NCBI GenBank assembly: GCA_964529285.1
Contig: CAZGWK010000003.1
Location: 62,001-126,000 of the forward strand
DNA: 64,000 bases
Direction: 5' to 3'
Origin: SURF-21 sp964529285
GTDB taxonomy: Bacteria > Actinomycetota > Geothermincolia > Geothermincolales > RBG-13-55-18
The translations under genes and the position numbers were made by a program. How positions within the stretch are numbered: the first letter of the stretch is position 1; every line of letters starts with the position of its first letter. The notes beneath the pieces were generated by a model. That model was not told the DNA's origin. It did no database searches and saw only the letters and a list, made by a program, of their open reading frames with translations. Of the stretch, positions 35,627-43,397 are shown piece after piece.

Positions 35627-36925
35627 ATGAAACCAAAGAAGCCTGTTTTGCAGTTGGCCCTGGACTTCGTGGATCTGGAAAGGGCCGTTCAGGTCGCAGA
35701 GGAAGCGGTCGCGGGCGGCGTGGACTGGATCGAAGCCGGGACGCCTTTGATCAAGAGCGAGGGGCTCAACGTCGTGCGCACCCTGCGCCAGCGGTTCCCC
35801 AACCACGTGATCGTGGCCGACATGAAGACCATGGACGCGGGCCGGGCCGAGGTTGAGGTCGCCGCCAAGGCCGGTGCGAACATCATAGATGTCCTGGGAG
35901 CCGCCTCCGATTCCACCGTAAGAGAATGCGTTGAAGCGGCCAGGAACTACGGCGCGGAGATCATAGTTGATCTCATCGAAGTCGGAGACCCCGTGGATCG
36001 GGCGCGCGCCGCCGAGGCGGCCGGAGCCGACTATATTGCCGTACACACCGCCATCGACGTGCAGATGCGCGGTGGAGATCCCTTCGAAAGGCTCAAGGTG
36101 GTCGCGAACGCCGTTAAAATCCCCATCGCCGTCGCGGGAGGAATAAATTCTGAGACGGCGGCACGGGCGGTTCAGAGCGGCGCGGACATCGTAATCGTCG
36201 GCGGCGCGATAATCAAGAGCAAGGACGCCCGCAAGGCTGCAGGGGAGATCAAGAATGCCATATTGACCGGCGAAACGGTCAAAACGGAGCTGTACAAGCG
36301 GGTCGACCTGGAGAACGTGCGAGAGATTCTCCTGCGTGTATCCACTCCCAATATCTCGGATGCCATGCATCGTTCAGGCGAACTGGAAGGAATATTGCCC
36401 ATCAGCCCGGGCTTGAAGATGGCGGGACCGGCATTGACGGTACGCTCCTATCCGGGAGATTGGGCCAAACCCGTGGAGGCAATAGACCTTGCAGACGAAG
36501 GCGATGTAATTGTCATCGACTCCGGCGGCATGGGTCCTGCACTGTGGGGCGAATTGGCCACCCACAGTTGCATCCAGAAGAAAGCCGCCGGGGTAGTGAT
36601 AGACGGGGCTATCCGCGATACCGTAGAGATACGTGCCCTCGGTTTCCCGGCCTTCTCCCGCCTGATAACCCCCACCGCAGGGGAGCCCAAGGGTTTCGGT
36701 GAGATAAACGTACCCATAAAGGTAGGGGGGAGGCGCGTATATCCCGGGGATTGGATAGTAGGAGACGATGACGGCGTGATCGTCATACCCAGGGACAAGG
36801 TGGTGGAGATAACCAACCGCGCCATGGACGTGCTCGAAAAGGAAAACCGTCTGCGCGGAGAGATAGAGGCGGGTTCTACCCTCTCCCAGGTTGCTTACCT
36901 GGAGAAATGGGAAAAGAAAAAGTAA
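35627..36925 (+). CDS. 3-hexulose-6-phosphate synthase fused to an RraA-like domain
   Basis: Residues 1-212 form a hexulose-phosphate synthase of the OMP-decarboxylase superfamily, with VIVADMKTMDAG, 'DYIAVHTAID' and PIAVAGGINSETA. It condenses formaldehyde with ribulose 5-phosphate, or runs backwards to make pentose phosphate. Residues about 235-432 form an RraA/demethylmenaquinone-methyltransferase-like domain with GVVIDGAIRDT, the motif of RraA/aldolase-type proteins. Such fusions are typical of archaea. Nothing methylotrophic is nearby, so pentose supply or formaldehyde detoxification are the options. It starts without a Shine-Dalgarno, right behind an extended -10. Confidence 0.92.
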   Translation: MKPKKPVLQLALDFVDLERAVQVAEEAVAGGVDWIEAGTPLIKSEGLNVVRTLRQRFPNHVIVADMKTMDAGRAEVEVAAKAGANIIDVLGAASDSTVRECVEAARNYGAEIIVDLIEVGDPVDRARAAEAAGADYIAVHTAIDVQMRGGDPFERLKVVANAVKIPIAVAGGINSETAARAVQSGADIVIVGGAIIKSKDARKAAGEIKNAILTGETVKTELYKRVDLENVREILLRVSTPNISDAMHRSGELEGILPISPGLKMAGPALTVRSYPGDWAKPVEAIDLADEGDVIVIDSGGMGPALWGELATHSCIQKKAAGVVIDGAIRDTVEIRALGFPAFSRLITPTAGEPKGFGEINVPIKVGGRRVYPGDWIVGDDDGVIVIPRDKVVEITNRAMDVLEKENRLRGEIEAGSTLSQVAYLEKWEKKK

Positions 36926-36938
36926 ACGCCTGGGGTCA

Positions 36939-37137
36939 GCCCTCCATTATCAACACCAAGGGTCAGCCCTCAACATTCAACACGATTGTGGGCGTGAGAT
37001 AGCACATGAAACCTTTACGGATCGTGTGGCCCTCCATTATCAACACCAAGGGTCAGCCCTCAACATTCAACACGATTGTGGGCGTGAGATAGCACATGAA
37101 ACCTTTACGGATCGTGTGGAATGTTGAGGGCTGACCC
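36939..37137. repeat. Family B inverted-repeat element, tandemly duplicated
   Basis: A 90-bp unit is repeated exactly (36939-37028 and 37029-37118). Within it, GGGTCAGCCCTCAACATTC begins a 27-bp arm (36960-36986, again 37050-37076) whose reverse complement lies at 37111-37137 with one mismatch. The element is therefore MITE-like, about 88 bp, with its left part duplicated. The right end supplies the last base of the stop codon of the adjacent leftward gene. The leading 26 bp (36932-36957) also occur at the end of prmC. Confidence 0.85.
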
Positions 37138-37985
37138 TACTCTTTGCGGCGGCGCCACTTGTTCAACCACTGTTTCTTGACGAGATCCGCAGGTTCCTCC
37201 TCGCCCGGCGCTGCCGCCTCTATCTCTCCCTCCCCGTACCCTTCGTCGCCGCTTTGCGACGGTTCCAAGGTGGGGGTTTCGCCTATCAACAAGGCCGCAC
37301 CCTGGTAATTGGGGACCACCCATATAAGGGCGGTAAAAGGGGCCTCGGCGCCCTTGCGTTCGGCTATGGCCGACAGGAAAAGGGAAGCCTTGGCGGGATC
37401 CGCAGCGCGGCGCAGGATGAGCGTCATATCGCGAGGTCCTATCACCCCGGCCACCACGGGATCGCACAACACCGCGATATCGCCGGGTTGGAGTCTTATC
37501 TCTTCGACCTGTACGTCTTCCCCGGAATCGGAGCCGAGGAGCCCGGGCTCGCCTCCCGACTGCCCGAAAACGGATCGCGCCTCACCGTCGTGAAAGAGAA
37601 ACATCTCTCCACCACCGCTGCGGGCCGCGTAGGCCGTCGCCGAGCTGGCGATTACCACCGCGAGATCCAGCTCGAGCCCCTCCTGGGACCATTTCTCCGC
37701 GATATTCTTGTGTACGTGGCGGAAGATACGCACGAGCATGCGGCCGTAATCTGGAACCTTGAGGTCGCGCCCTCTCTGCTTGAAGAACTCAAAGAGCAGT
37801 GAAATAGTATAGCGTCTCATAGCGAGCTCTTCGAGGCCGGTTTCCTCCGAGCATACTCCGGCTGCGAACACCAAACCGGATGGGCTACCGCCCTCCTTCA
37901 TCTTCAAGACGAAATAAGGGATATCGGGTGGGGTCTCCCTTTCCCCGCTATAAGCTATGCCGATCTCGGCGCTTCCCTCCTGAAT
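37137..37985 (-). CDS. PP2C-like protein of unknown function, unusual start
   Basis: The frame encodes GIAYSGERETPPDIPYFVLK, 'SGLVFAAGVCSEETGLEELA', then LDLAVVIASSATAYAARSG and LQPGDIAVLCDPVVAGVI. Strand order and wording recall the PP2C (PPM) phosphatase fold, but the metal-binding aspartates (RxxNED, DGxGG) are not visible. It may be a non-catalytic relative. The obvious Shine-Dalgarno GGGAGGTGA (38000-37992) lies 6 bp before an ATT codon at 37985, in frame with the rest. The first ATG/GTG/TTG in frame is the TTG at 37907, with no ribosome site. I used the ATT. One base fewer in the A6 run would instead fuse the upstream GTG in frame. It follows lysA. Confidence 0.6.
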   Translation of the reverse strand: MQEGSAEIGIAYSGERETPPDIPYFVLKMKEGGSPSGLVFAAGVCSEETGLEELAMRRYTISLLFEFFKQRGRDLKVPDYGRMLVRIFRHVHKNIAEKWSQEGLELDLAVVIASSATAYAARSGGGEMFLFHDGEARSVFGQSGGEPGLLGSDSGEDVQVEEIRLQPGDIAVLCDPVVAGVIGPRDMTLILRRAADPAKASLFLSAIAERKGAEAPFTALIWVVPNYQGAALLIGETPTLEPSQSGDEGYGEGEIEAAAPGEEEPADLVKKQWLNKWRRRKE

Positions 37986-38045
37986 CTTTTTTCACCTCCC
38001 GATGCCGAAAGCGATACGTGCCCTCAGCGCACTTTCAAGGCGCAC

Positions 38046-39293
38046 TCAAGCCCAGGCTCGTTCGCCACGTATCAGGTCCTCGTAGGTCTCTCTTTCCCTG
38101 ACCACGGCAAAGCGTTCGCCGTCCACCATGACCTCCGCGGCACGGCGGCGTGAATTGTAATTGGATGACATGGTAAAAGCATAGGCACCTGCGCTCATCA
38201 CGGAGAGCAATTCCCCGGGGTCGCTCCGCGGCAGCGCCCGCCCCCTGGCGAGAAAATCTCCGGACTCGCAGACGGGCCCGACCACATCCACGGTCTCAAG
38301 CTCCCGCTCCGTTTTCAGCACGGGGGTAATCTCGTGGAAGGAACCGTACAGGCTGGGACGGATGAGATCGTTCATCGCCGCATCGACCACGATAAAGTCT
38401 TTTTCACCGGTACTCTTACGGTACAGCACCCTGGTCAACAGGACACCCGCGTTGCCCATGATCATGCGCCCTATCTCCAGTATCACGGTACAGCCTGAAT
38501 CCTTCAGCACGGGTTCGATCTCCTGGGCGTAATCCCTGGGATATGGTACCTCCTCCTGCTGGTAGGGTATACCGAAACCTCCCCCTATATTGATGTAGCG
38601 GATGGGAATGCCTTGCGCCTGCAGCCGCTCGACAAGGATAGCGATGATCGAGAGGCTCTCCCGGAAGGGTTCCACCTGGGTAATCTGGGAACCGATATGC
38701 TGGTGAACACCTACGACCTCGACGTTGGGCAGGGAAGATGCGCGATCGTAAACCGATAATGCCTCGTCAATAGCGATGCCGAACTTCGCTTCCTTTAGCC
38801 CGGTAGCGATATAGGGGTGGGTTTCGGCGTTTACATCGGGGTTCACCCGCAGCGCGATGCGCGCCTTGACCCCATGCTCTCCCGCCACGCGGTCGAGGGC
38901 CGCCAACTCGGTGGTCGATTCGATGTTGAACATCAATATGCGCGATCTCAGCGCGTAGGCCATCTCCTCTTCCGTCTTGCCGATTCCCGCATAGACTATC
39001 TTATGCGCCGGTATACCTACCTTAAGGGCCCGGTACAGCTCTCCTCCCGAGACCATATCAGCCCCGGCGCCTTCCTCCGCCAGGGTCGCAAGCACGGCCA
39101 GGTTGGAATTGGCCTTGATGGAATAGCATATGAGGTGCGGCACGCCCGAGAAGGCTTCCTCCAGGGCAAGAAAATGCTCCCTTAAGGTATGGCGGCTGTA
39201 GACATATGCGGGCGTCCCTACTTCTTCCGCTATATGTCGGAGCGGTACGCCCTCGCAATAGAGTTCGCCGCCTTTGAACTTGAAATCGTGCAT
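38046..39293 (-). CDS. lysA: Diaminopimelate decarboxylase
   Basis: The last step of lysine synthesis. The 415-residue fold III PLP protein has ICYSIKANSNLAVLATLAEE (PLP lysine), 'YINIGGGFGIPYQQEEVPYP', EIGRMIMGNAGVLLTRVLYR and VGPVCESGDFLARGRALP with the catalytic Cys from the other subunit. It lies 18 bp after yjbQ and before the PP2C-like gene. Confidence 0.97.
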   Translation of the reverse strand: MHDFKFKGGELYCEGVPLRHIAEEVGTPAYVYSRHTLREHFLALEEAFSGVPHLICYSIKANSNLAVLATLAEEGAGADMVSGGELYRALKVGIPAHKIVYAGIGKTEEEMAYALRSRILMFNIESTTELAALDRVAGEHGVKARIALRVNPDVNAETHPYIATGLKEAKFGIAIDEALSVYDRASSLPNVEVVGVHQHIGSQITQVEPFRESLSIIAILVERLQAQGIPIRYINIGGGFGIPYQQEEVPYPRDYAQEIEPVLKDSGCTVILEIGRMIMGNAGVLLTRVLYRKSTGEKDFIVVDAAMNDLIRPSLYGSFHEITPVLKTERELETVDVVGPVCESGDFLARGRALPRSDPGELLSVMSAGAYAFTMSSNYNSRRRAAEVMVDGERFAVVRERETYEDLIRGERAWA

Positions 39294-39311
39294 ACGGCCC
39301 GAGCACCTGCC

Positions 39312-39731
39312 TTATTCCCCGATGAAGGTGATCAGGAGCGAGCGTGATCTGGGCACTTCGTCGAAATCGACGAAGACCACCTGCTGCCATCTGCCGAGGC
39401 GAGCAGCGCCCTCCGCAAAGGGCACGGTAAGGGACGGCCCTAACAACCCAGCCCGCACGTGAGAATGGCCGTTGGAATCCACACCGCGCCGGTTATGATG
39501 ATAATCGCGGTCCACGGGAGCGATAAAATCGAACAGGGCGCGAAAATCGTGGCAGACGCCGGGTTCGTGTTCCAGGGTGGTTATCGCCCCCGTCGCTCCC
39601 GGGACGAATATATTCATGATGCCATCCTCGAGGTCGGTCTCCCTGAGCATGCGAGCGAGCTGTTCGGTGATCTCCACTATATGGGCGTTGCCTTCCGTCT
39701 CGAAATCGAGCTGCTTATGTATTACCGCCAT
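39312..39731 (-). CDS. YjbQ-family (UPF0047) protein
   Basis: The 139-residue protein MAVIHKQLDFETEGNAHIVE is a YjbQ-family member with the motif 'GNGHSHVRAGLLGPSLTVPF' and a C-terminal RSRSLLITFIGE. Family members show weak thiamine-phosphate synthase activity; the true role is unclear. The ATG at 39731 follows AGGAATGAGGCG. A TATAAT lies at 39759-39754 leftward, giving a short leader. It is the first gene of a yjbQ-lysA-PP2C-like run. Confidence 0.92.
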   Translation of the reverse strand: MAVIHKQLDFETEGNAHIVEITEQLARMLRETDLEDGIMNIFVPGATGAITTLEHEPGVCHDFRALFDFIAPVDRDYHHNRRGVDSNGHSHVRAGLLGPSLTVPFAEGAARLGRWQQVVFVDFDEVPRSRSLLITFIGE

Positions 39732-40145
39732 CGCCTCATTCCTTTCCCACATTCATTATAGACACTAGTATGCCGCTGAGGGGAACCGAATAGTCATTTT
39801 CATCATCAAGGCTACCATCTGAACATCCTACATAACAGCCTATACCCGCTCCGCGTTCGTGCTCCGCCCCATTGCGCCGAGGCCGCGGAGGCGGCGCAGG
39901 TTCTAGAGGTCCCTGCCGGCTGACATCCCGGGGATCTCGAGTATCCAGGGCAAGCCGCTCAGCACGCGATCGCCCGCCATGAGCGCAAAAGCATCCATTC
40001 CCTTCCCCGACCCTGCAGGCCGCTTGCTTTGCTCTTTCCCACTGCTGCCATCATAATGCTAAGGAGACGGCGTGAGATCCTCCGAGCCACCCGGGCAGAG
40101 GACGATCCCGATGTGAAAAAACAGTGTGGATCGAGAGGAGCGGGT
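39732..40145. other. Intergenic region with a degraded gene remnant
   Basis: Apart from the -10 box near 39754-39759 and the endonuclease IV-like remnant at 39903-40028, nothing coding is seen. Confidence 0.5.
39903..40028 (-). pseudogene. Probable C-terminal remnant of endonuclease IV
   Basis: The leftward frame reads SKRPAGSGKGMDAFALMAGD, then RVLSGLPWILEIPGMSAG, before a TAG. Endonuclease IV proteins end with DSK..G..KDRHENIG, a helix, and LP.ILETPG. Here the metal-binding DRHE segment is missing and nothing upstream matches, so this looks like a decayed fragment. It is short, and the call is tentative. Confidence 0.35.
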
Positions 40146-40829
40146 TTGAAGCCGTTCAAGATAACCGAGGGGGTATACCAGGTCGGCGGGCCCGACATCA
40201 CCGACCCCGAAGACTGCTGCTTCTTCCTGGTGGACCTGGGCCGTGCGGTCCTCATCGACGCCGGGGCCGGAGGCCAGCCGCGCAAGCTTGTGAGGAATCT
40301 GGACGAACTGGGATATGCCCCCGGGGATATCAAGCTCGTCATCCTGACTCATTGCCATATCGACCACGTCGGCGGAGCGGTATTCCTGCACGAGAAATAC
40401 GGCCTGCCGCTCGCCATCCACGAACTCGACGCTGCTCCGCTGGAGGAAGGCGACAACCGCAGGACCGCGGCCAACTGGTACGGGATGGATCTTGCACCGA
40501 CCGAGGCCAAATACCATCTCGAGGGGGACGGCGGAAGTATCGACGGAGGGGTTTCGCACATACGCTGGATCCATACGCCCGGCCACACCCCCGGCTCCAT
40601 AGCCCTGCTGGCCGACAACGGCATGTACAAAGTCCTCTTCGGCCAGGACATACACGGCCCCTTTTATGCCTCCTTCGGCTCCGATCTCGATGCATGGGGC
40701 GAATCCATGCGCGCGCTGTTGGAACTCGAGGCGGATATCCTCTGCGAAGGCCACTTCGGCATTATCCGTCCCGCCACGGAGGTCAGAGCCTATATAGAAG
40801 GCTACCTGCGTAATTACAACAAATTATAG
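40146..40829 (+). CDS. Metallo-beta-lactamase fold hydrolase
   Basis: The 227-residue protein has ILTHCHIDHVGGAVFLHEKY (the HxHxDH zinc motif), WIHTPGHTPGSIALLADNG, GQDIHGPFY and a final CEGHFGI histidine. It is a glyoxalase II-like hydrolase of unknown substrate. The TTG at 40146 has GAGAGGAGCGGG before it. An upstream in-frame ATG would add residues unlike the family. Confidence 0.88.
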   Translation: MKPFKITEGVYQVGGPDITDPEDCCFFLVDLGRAVLIDAGAGGQPRKLVRNLDELGYAPGDIKLVILTHCHIDHVGGAVFLHEKYGLPLAIHELDAAPLEEGDNRRTAANWYGMDLAPTEAKYHLEGDGGSIDGGVSHIRWIHTPGHTPGSIALLADNGMYKVLFGQDIHGPFYASFGSDLDAWGESMRALLELEADILCEGHFGIIRPATEVRAYIEGYLRNYNKL

Positions 40830-40910
40830 GCCACCGCCACGAGGTAGTTGGCCGAAAAGCAACAATACCACTATATCTAGGGGCTTGATGAAATAAAAAC
40901 GATACCTTAA

Positions 40911-40945
40911 TATATCGAATAGATATATCGAATAGATATATCGAT
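40911..40945. promoter_or_regulatory. Tandem 13-bp repeats, candidate PadR operator
   Basis: TATATCGAATAGA occurs twice in a row and is followed by TATATCGAT. Each unit carries the palindromic core GATATATC or a near copy. The cluster lies 55-90 bp before padR, where an autoregulatory site would be expected. Confidence 0.5.
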
Positions 40946-41000
40946 GCGATACACATAGCGGTATCAAAGCGATTATATGCATCTAGGAGGAGGCTGTAAA

Positions 41001-41627
41001 GTGCTGGAACTGGCCATACTGGGGGCCCTGAAGGAGAAGCCCATGTACGGCTACGAACTCAAGAAACGCCTCTCCTACCTCCTCGGTCACCTCTGGAAGA
41101 TAAGCTACGGCTCCCTCTACCCCGCCCTGAAAAGGCTGGAAGCGAAAAACGCCGTGGAGAGAGCTTATACGGTAAAGGCCAAGACACGCAATCGTTACGT
41201 ATACCGCATCACCCAGGAAGGCGAGGATACTTTCCAGAGGTTGCTGGTGGACACGCGCAAGAGCTCGGAGATAACCGACGCGGACAAATTCAGCATCCGG
41301 TTGGCCTTTTTCCAGTACATGGAACCCGAGATGAGGCTCTGGCTGCTGGAGCGCAGAAAGAACTACCTCGAGGAGAGGCTCGACGAGATGAACGGAACGG
41401 GGAAGAGCCGTGACAAGGACACGGACAGTTACCGCCAGGGCCTTTACCGCCACCGCCAGGAGCTGCTCAAGAGCGACATAGTCTGGCTGGAAGACATGAT
41501 CGAACAGGAGAGGAACTATATACAGGAAGGCAAGAAAGACAAGGATCAACACGAGGTTAAGGGCAAAGGAGGTGGGAATCTGGTTATTGAAGAAGGGCCA
41601 GTTAATATGTCGCCTCTGCAGGCTTAA
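41001..41627 (+). CDS. PadR-family transcriptional regulator
   Basis: The 208-residue protein begins VLELAILGALKEKPMYGYEL and continues 'WKISYGSLYPALKRLEAKNA', the PadR winged helix. A C-terminal helical dimerisation region follows (about 95-190). The GTG at 41001 has a strong GGAGGAGGCTGTAAA; an in-frame ATG at 40977 does not. It precedes ino1 by 65 bp. In mycobacteria a PadR-type gene likewise neighbours ino1, so control of inositol synthesis is likely. Confidence 0.92.
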   Translation: MLELAILGALKEKPMYGYELKKRLSYLLGHLWKISYGSLYPALKRLEAKNAVERAYTVKAKTRNRYVYRITQEGEDTFQRLLVDTRKSSEITDADKFSIRLAFFQYMEPEMRLWLLERRKNYLEERLDEMNGTGKSRDKDTDSYRQGLYRHRQELLKSDIVWLEDMIEQERNYIQEGKKDKDQHEVKGKGGGNLVIEEGPVNMSPLQA

Positions 41628-41642
41628 AGGATACGAACTTTA

Positions 41643-41660
41643 TCCCGCTTCAAGGCGGGA
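41643..41660 (+). promoter_or_regulatory. Hairpin between padR and ino1
   Basis: TCCCGC pairs with GCGGGA around TTCAAG. It could be a weak attenuator or terminator, or simply stabilise the ino1 message; no T-run follows. Confidence 0.35.
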
Positions 41661-41692
41661 TGGATATATAGGTTTTCACGGGAGGTTTTTCG

Positions 41693-42859
41693 ATGAGCGA
41701 TATAAGAGTAGCCCTAGTGGGCGTAGGTAATTGCGCCTCCTCCTTGTTGCAGGGCATCGAATATTACAGGGAGGCAAAGGAGGGTGACCGCATACCGGGA
41801 CTGATGCATGTCAACGTGGGTTCTTACCATATCAGGGATATCGATATCGTCTGCGCCTTCGACGTCGATGCCGACAAGGTCGGCAAGGATGCCGGGGAAG
41901 CCATCAATTGCGGCAAAAACAATACCATCAAGATATGCGACGTCCCCTTCCTGGATGCGCCGATCTACAGGGGACATACCCTGGACGGACTGGGTAAGTA
42001 TTACAACATGGTCATCGAGGAATCCGGCTCCGAACCCGTCAACGTCGCAGAGGCCCTCTCCCGGCACGGAGTAGACGTGCTCGTAAACTACCTTCCCGTG
42101 GGCAGCGAAAAGGCCACGCACTTCTACGTCGAGGAAGCGCTCAAGGCGGGATGTGGTATCGTCAACTGCATACCGGTTTTCGTGGCCAAGGAGGAGATGT
42201 GGCAGGGAAAGTTCCGCAAGTACGGCCTGCCCATAATCGGGGACGACATCAAATCGCAGGTGGGCGCGACGATCCTGCACCGTGTCCTGGCCAAGCTGTT
42301 CAACGACCGCGGCGTGGTCCTCGACCGCACCTCCCAGCTGAATATTGGCGGCAACATGGACTTTATGAACATGCTCGAGCGCGAACGCCTGGAGTCGAAG
42401 AAGATATCGAAGACGGATTCGGTGATCTCCCAGCTGAACCATAAAATCGACAAAGACGATATACATATCGGCCCCAGCGATTACGTGGCCTGGTTGAACG
42501 ATCGCAAGTGGGCCTATATCCGCCTCGAGGGCAGGGAGTTCGGCGACGTTCCCATGTCCGTCGAATTCAAGCTGGAGGTATGGGATTCTCCCAACTCGGC
42601 CGGCATCGTCATCGACGCCATACGCTGCTGCAAACTGGCCATCGACCGCGGCATGTCGGGTGCGCTGCTCGGTCCATCCGCCTATTTCATGAAATCGCCA
42701 CCAGTGCAGTATTCGGATGACACCGCACGCCAGATGGTGGAGGATTTCATAGCGGCCATCCCGGCCGGCATGCTCACCACCGCGGAGTTCGGAAACGGCA
42801 AGGACCTGGAGAGCGAAGAGAAGCTGCTACAGTCCCGCCCTCCCATGTACAAGGAATAG
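41693..42859 (+). CDS. ino1: Inositol-3-phosphate synthase
   Basis: It converts glucose 6-phosphate to 1L-myo-inositol 1-phosphate with NAD. The 388 residues are the bacterial/archaeal length. The start MSDIRVALVGVGNCASSLLQ is the Rossmann loop, and SQLNIGGNMDFMNMLERERL plus 'VEFKLEVWDSPNSAGIVIDA' are the catalytic and NAD-binding hallmarks. Products could feed phosphatidylinositol, mycothiol-like thiols or di-myo-inositol phosphate; none of the later genes is in view. The ATG follows GGGAGGTTTTTCG. Confidence 0.97.
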   Translation: MSDIRVALVGVGNCASSLLQGIEYYREAKEGDRIPGLMHVNVGSYHIRDIDIVCAFDVDADKVGKDAGEAINCGKNNTIKICDVPFLDAPIYRGHTLDGLGKYYNMVIEESGSEPVNVAEALSRHGVDVLVNYLPVGSEKATHFYVEEALKAGCGIVNCIPVFVAKEEMWQGKFRKYGLPIIGDDIKSQVGATILHRVLAKLFNDRGVVLDRTSQLNIGGNMDFMNMLERERLESKKISKTDSVISQLNHKIDKDDIHIGPSDYVAWLNDRKWAYIRLEGREFGDVPMSVEFKLEVWDSPNSAGIVIDAIRCCKLAIDRGMSGALLGPSAYFMKSPPVQYSDDTARQMVEDFIAAIPAGMLTTAEFGNGKDLESEEKLLQSRPPMYKE

Positions 42860-42940
42860 GGCAGGCTGGCAATACTTCAGGTCCTTTTCGCAAGGCTGGA
42901 GCCCGCCACCGCGACACCATCGATGCCATGATACGATAGG

Positions 42941-42990
42941 CACCCTGACGGCTGCACATGCCTTACGTGTGAGCTGCCGTCACCAGGGTA
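42941..42990 (+). terminator. Hairpin downstream of ino1
   Basis: CACCCTGACGGC pairs with GCCGTCACCAGGGT, with a 3-nt bulge, across a loop of about 22 nt. It may end the padR-ino1 transcript; there is no T-run, so Rho-independent action is doubtful. Confidence 0.4.
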
Positions 42991-43040
42991 CACCCAGCGA
43001 TGGATTTCCAGGAAGTCGGGGCTTGCTTTAGCCGTGCGTC

Positions 43041-43068
43041 TTGATATATATTCTAGGAAGCATACGAT
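43041..43068 (+). promoter_or_regulatory. Candidate promoter for the small protein gene
   Basis: TTGATA, a 16-bp spacer and TACGAT, about 30 bp before the TTG start at 43098. Confidence 0.4.
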
Positions 43069-43097
43069 AAGAGCTTGTTTGTTCGGGAGAATCGCAA

Positions 43098-43397
43098 TTG
43101 ATAGACGTAGGGCAATCATTTTCCGTCACCTCGGAGGTGGCGGACCAACCCGTAAAGGTGAAATGCTATTCCGGCTTCAAGGCCAACGAACGGCCGCTCA
43201 GCTTCACCCTTAACGAACGTGAGTTTTCCGTCATGGATATCGAGGGAAGCTGGTTTGAAGAAGGCGAGAACAGCTGCGCGAGAAAGGTCTGTTTCCGCGT
43301 TCGTGCCGACGATGGAGACCTATATCTCCTGAGTTGTGACGAGGACACCTGCGTCTGGGAGCTGAAGAGGATCTGGAGGCTTGGAAGCCTGGGTTAA
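43098..43397 (+). CDS. Small conserved protein, DUF6504-like
   Basis: The 99-residue protein reads MIDVGQSFSVTSEVADQPVK, RPLSFTLNEREFSVMDIEGS, 'VRADDGDLYLLSCDEDTCVW'. The all-beta pattern (base protein, 'R.Y.V..I.G.W', 'F.V....G..Y.L.....W.L..I') resembles small actinobacterial DUF6504 proteins. The function is unknown. The TTG follows TCGGGAGAATCGCAA. Its stop overlaps that of the convergent thioesterase gene. Confidence 0.7.
   Translation: MIDVGQSFSVTSEVADQPVKVKCYSGFKANERPLSFTLNEREFSVMDIEGSWFEEGENSCARKVCFRVRADDGDLYLLSCDEDTCVWELKRIWRLGSLG

Noticed and set aside
36939..37118. CRISPR-like tandem repeat
   Set aside because: Two 90-bp units with no spacers; it is a duplicated inverted-repeat element.
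40911..40945. Short phased repeats as a CRISPR or microsatellite
   Set aside because: Units are contiguous, only 2.7 copies, placed like an operator.
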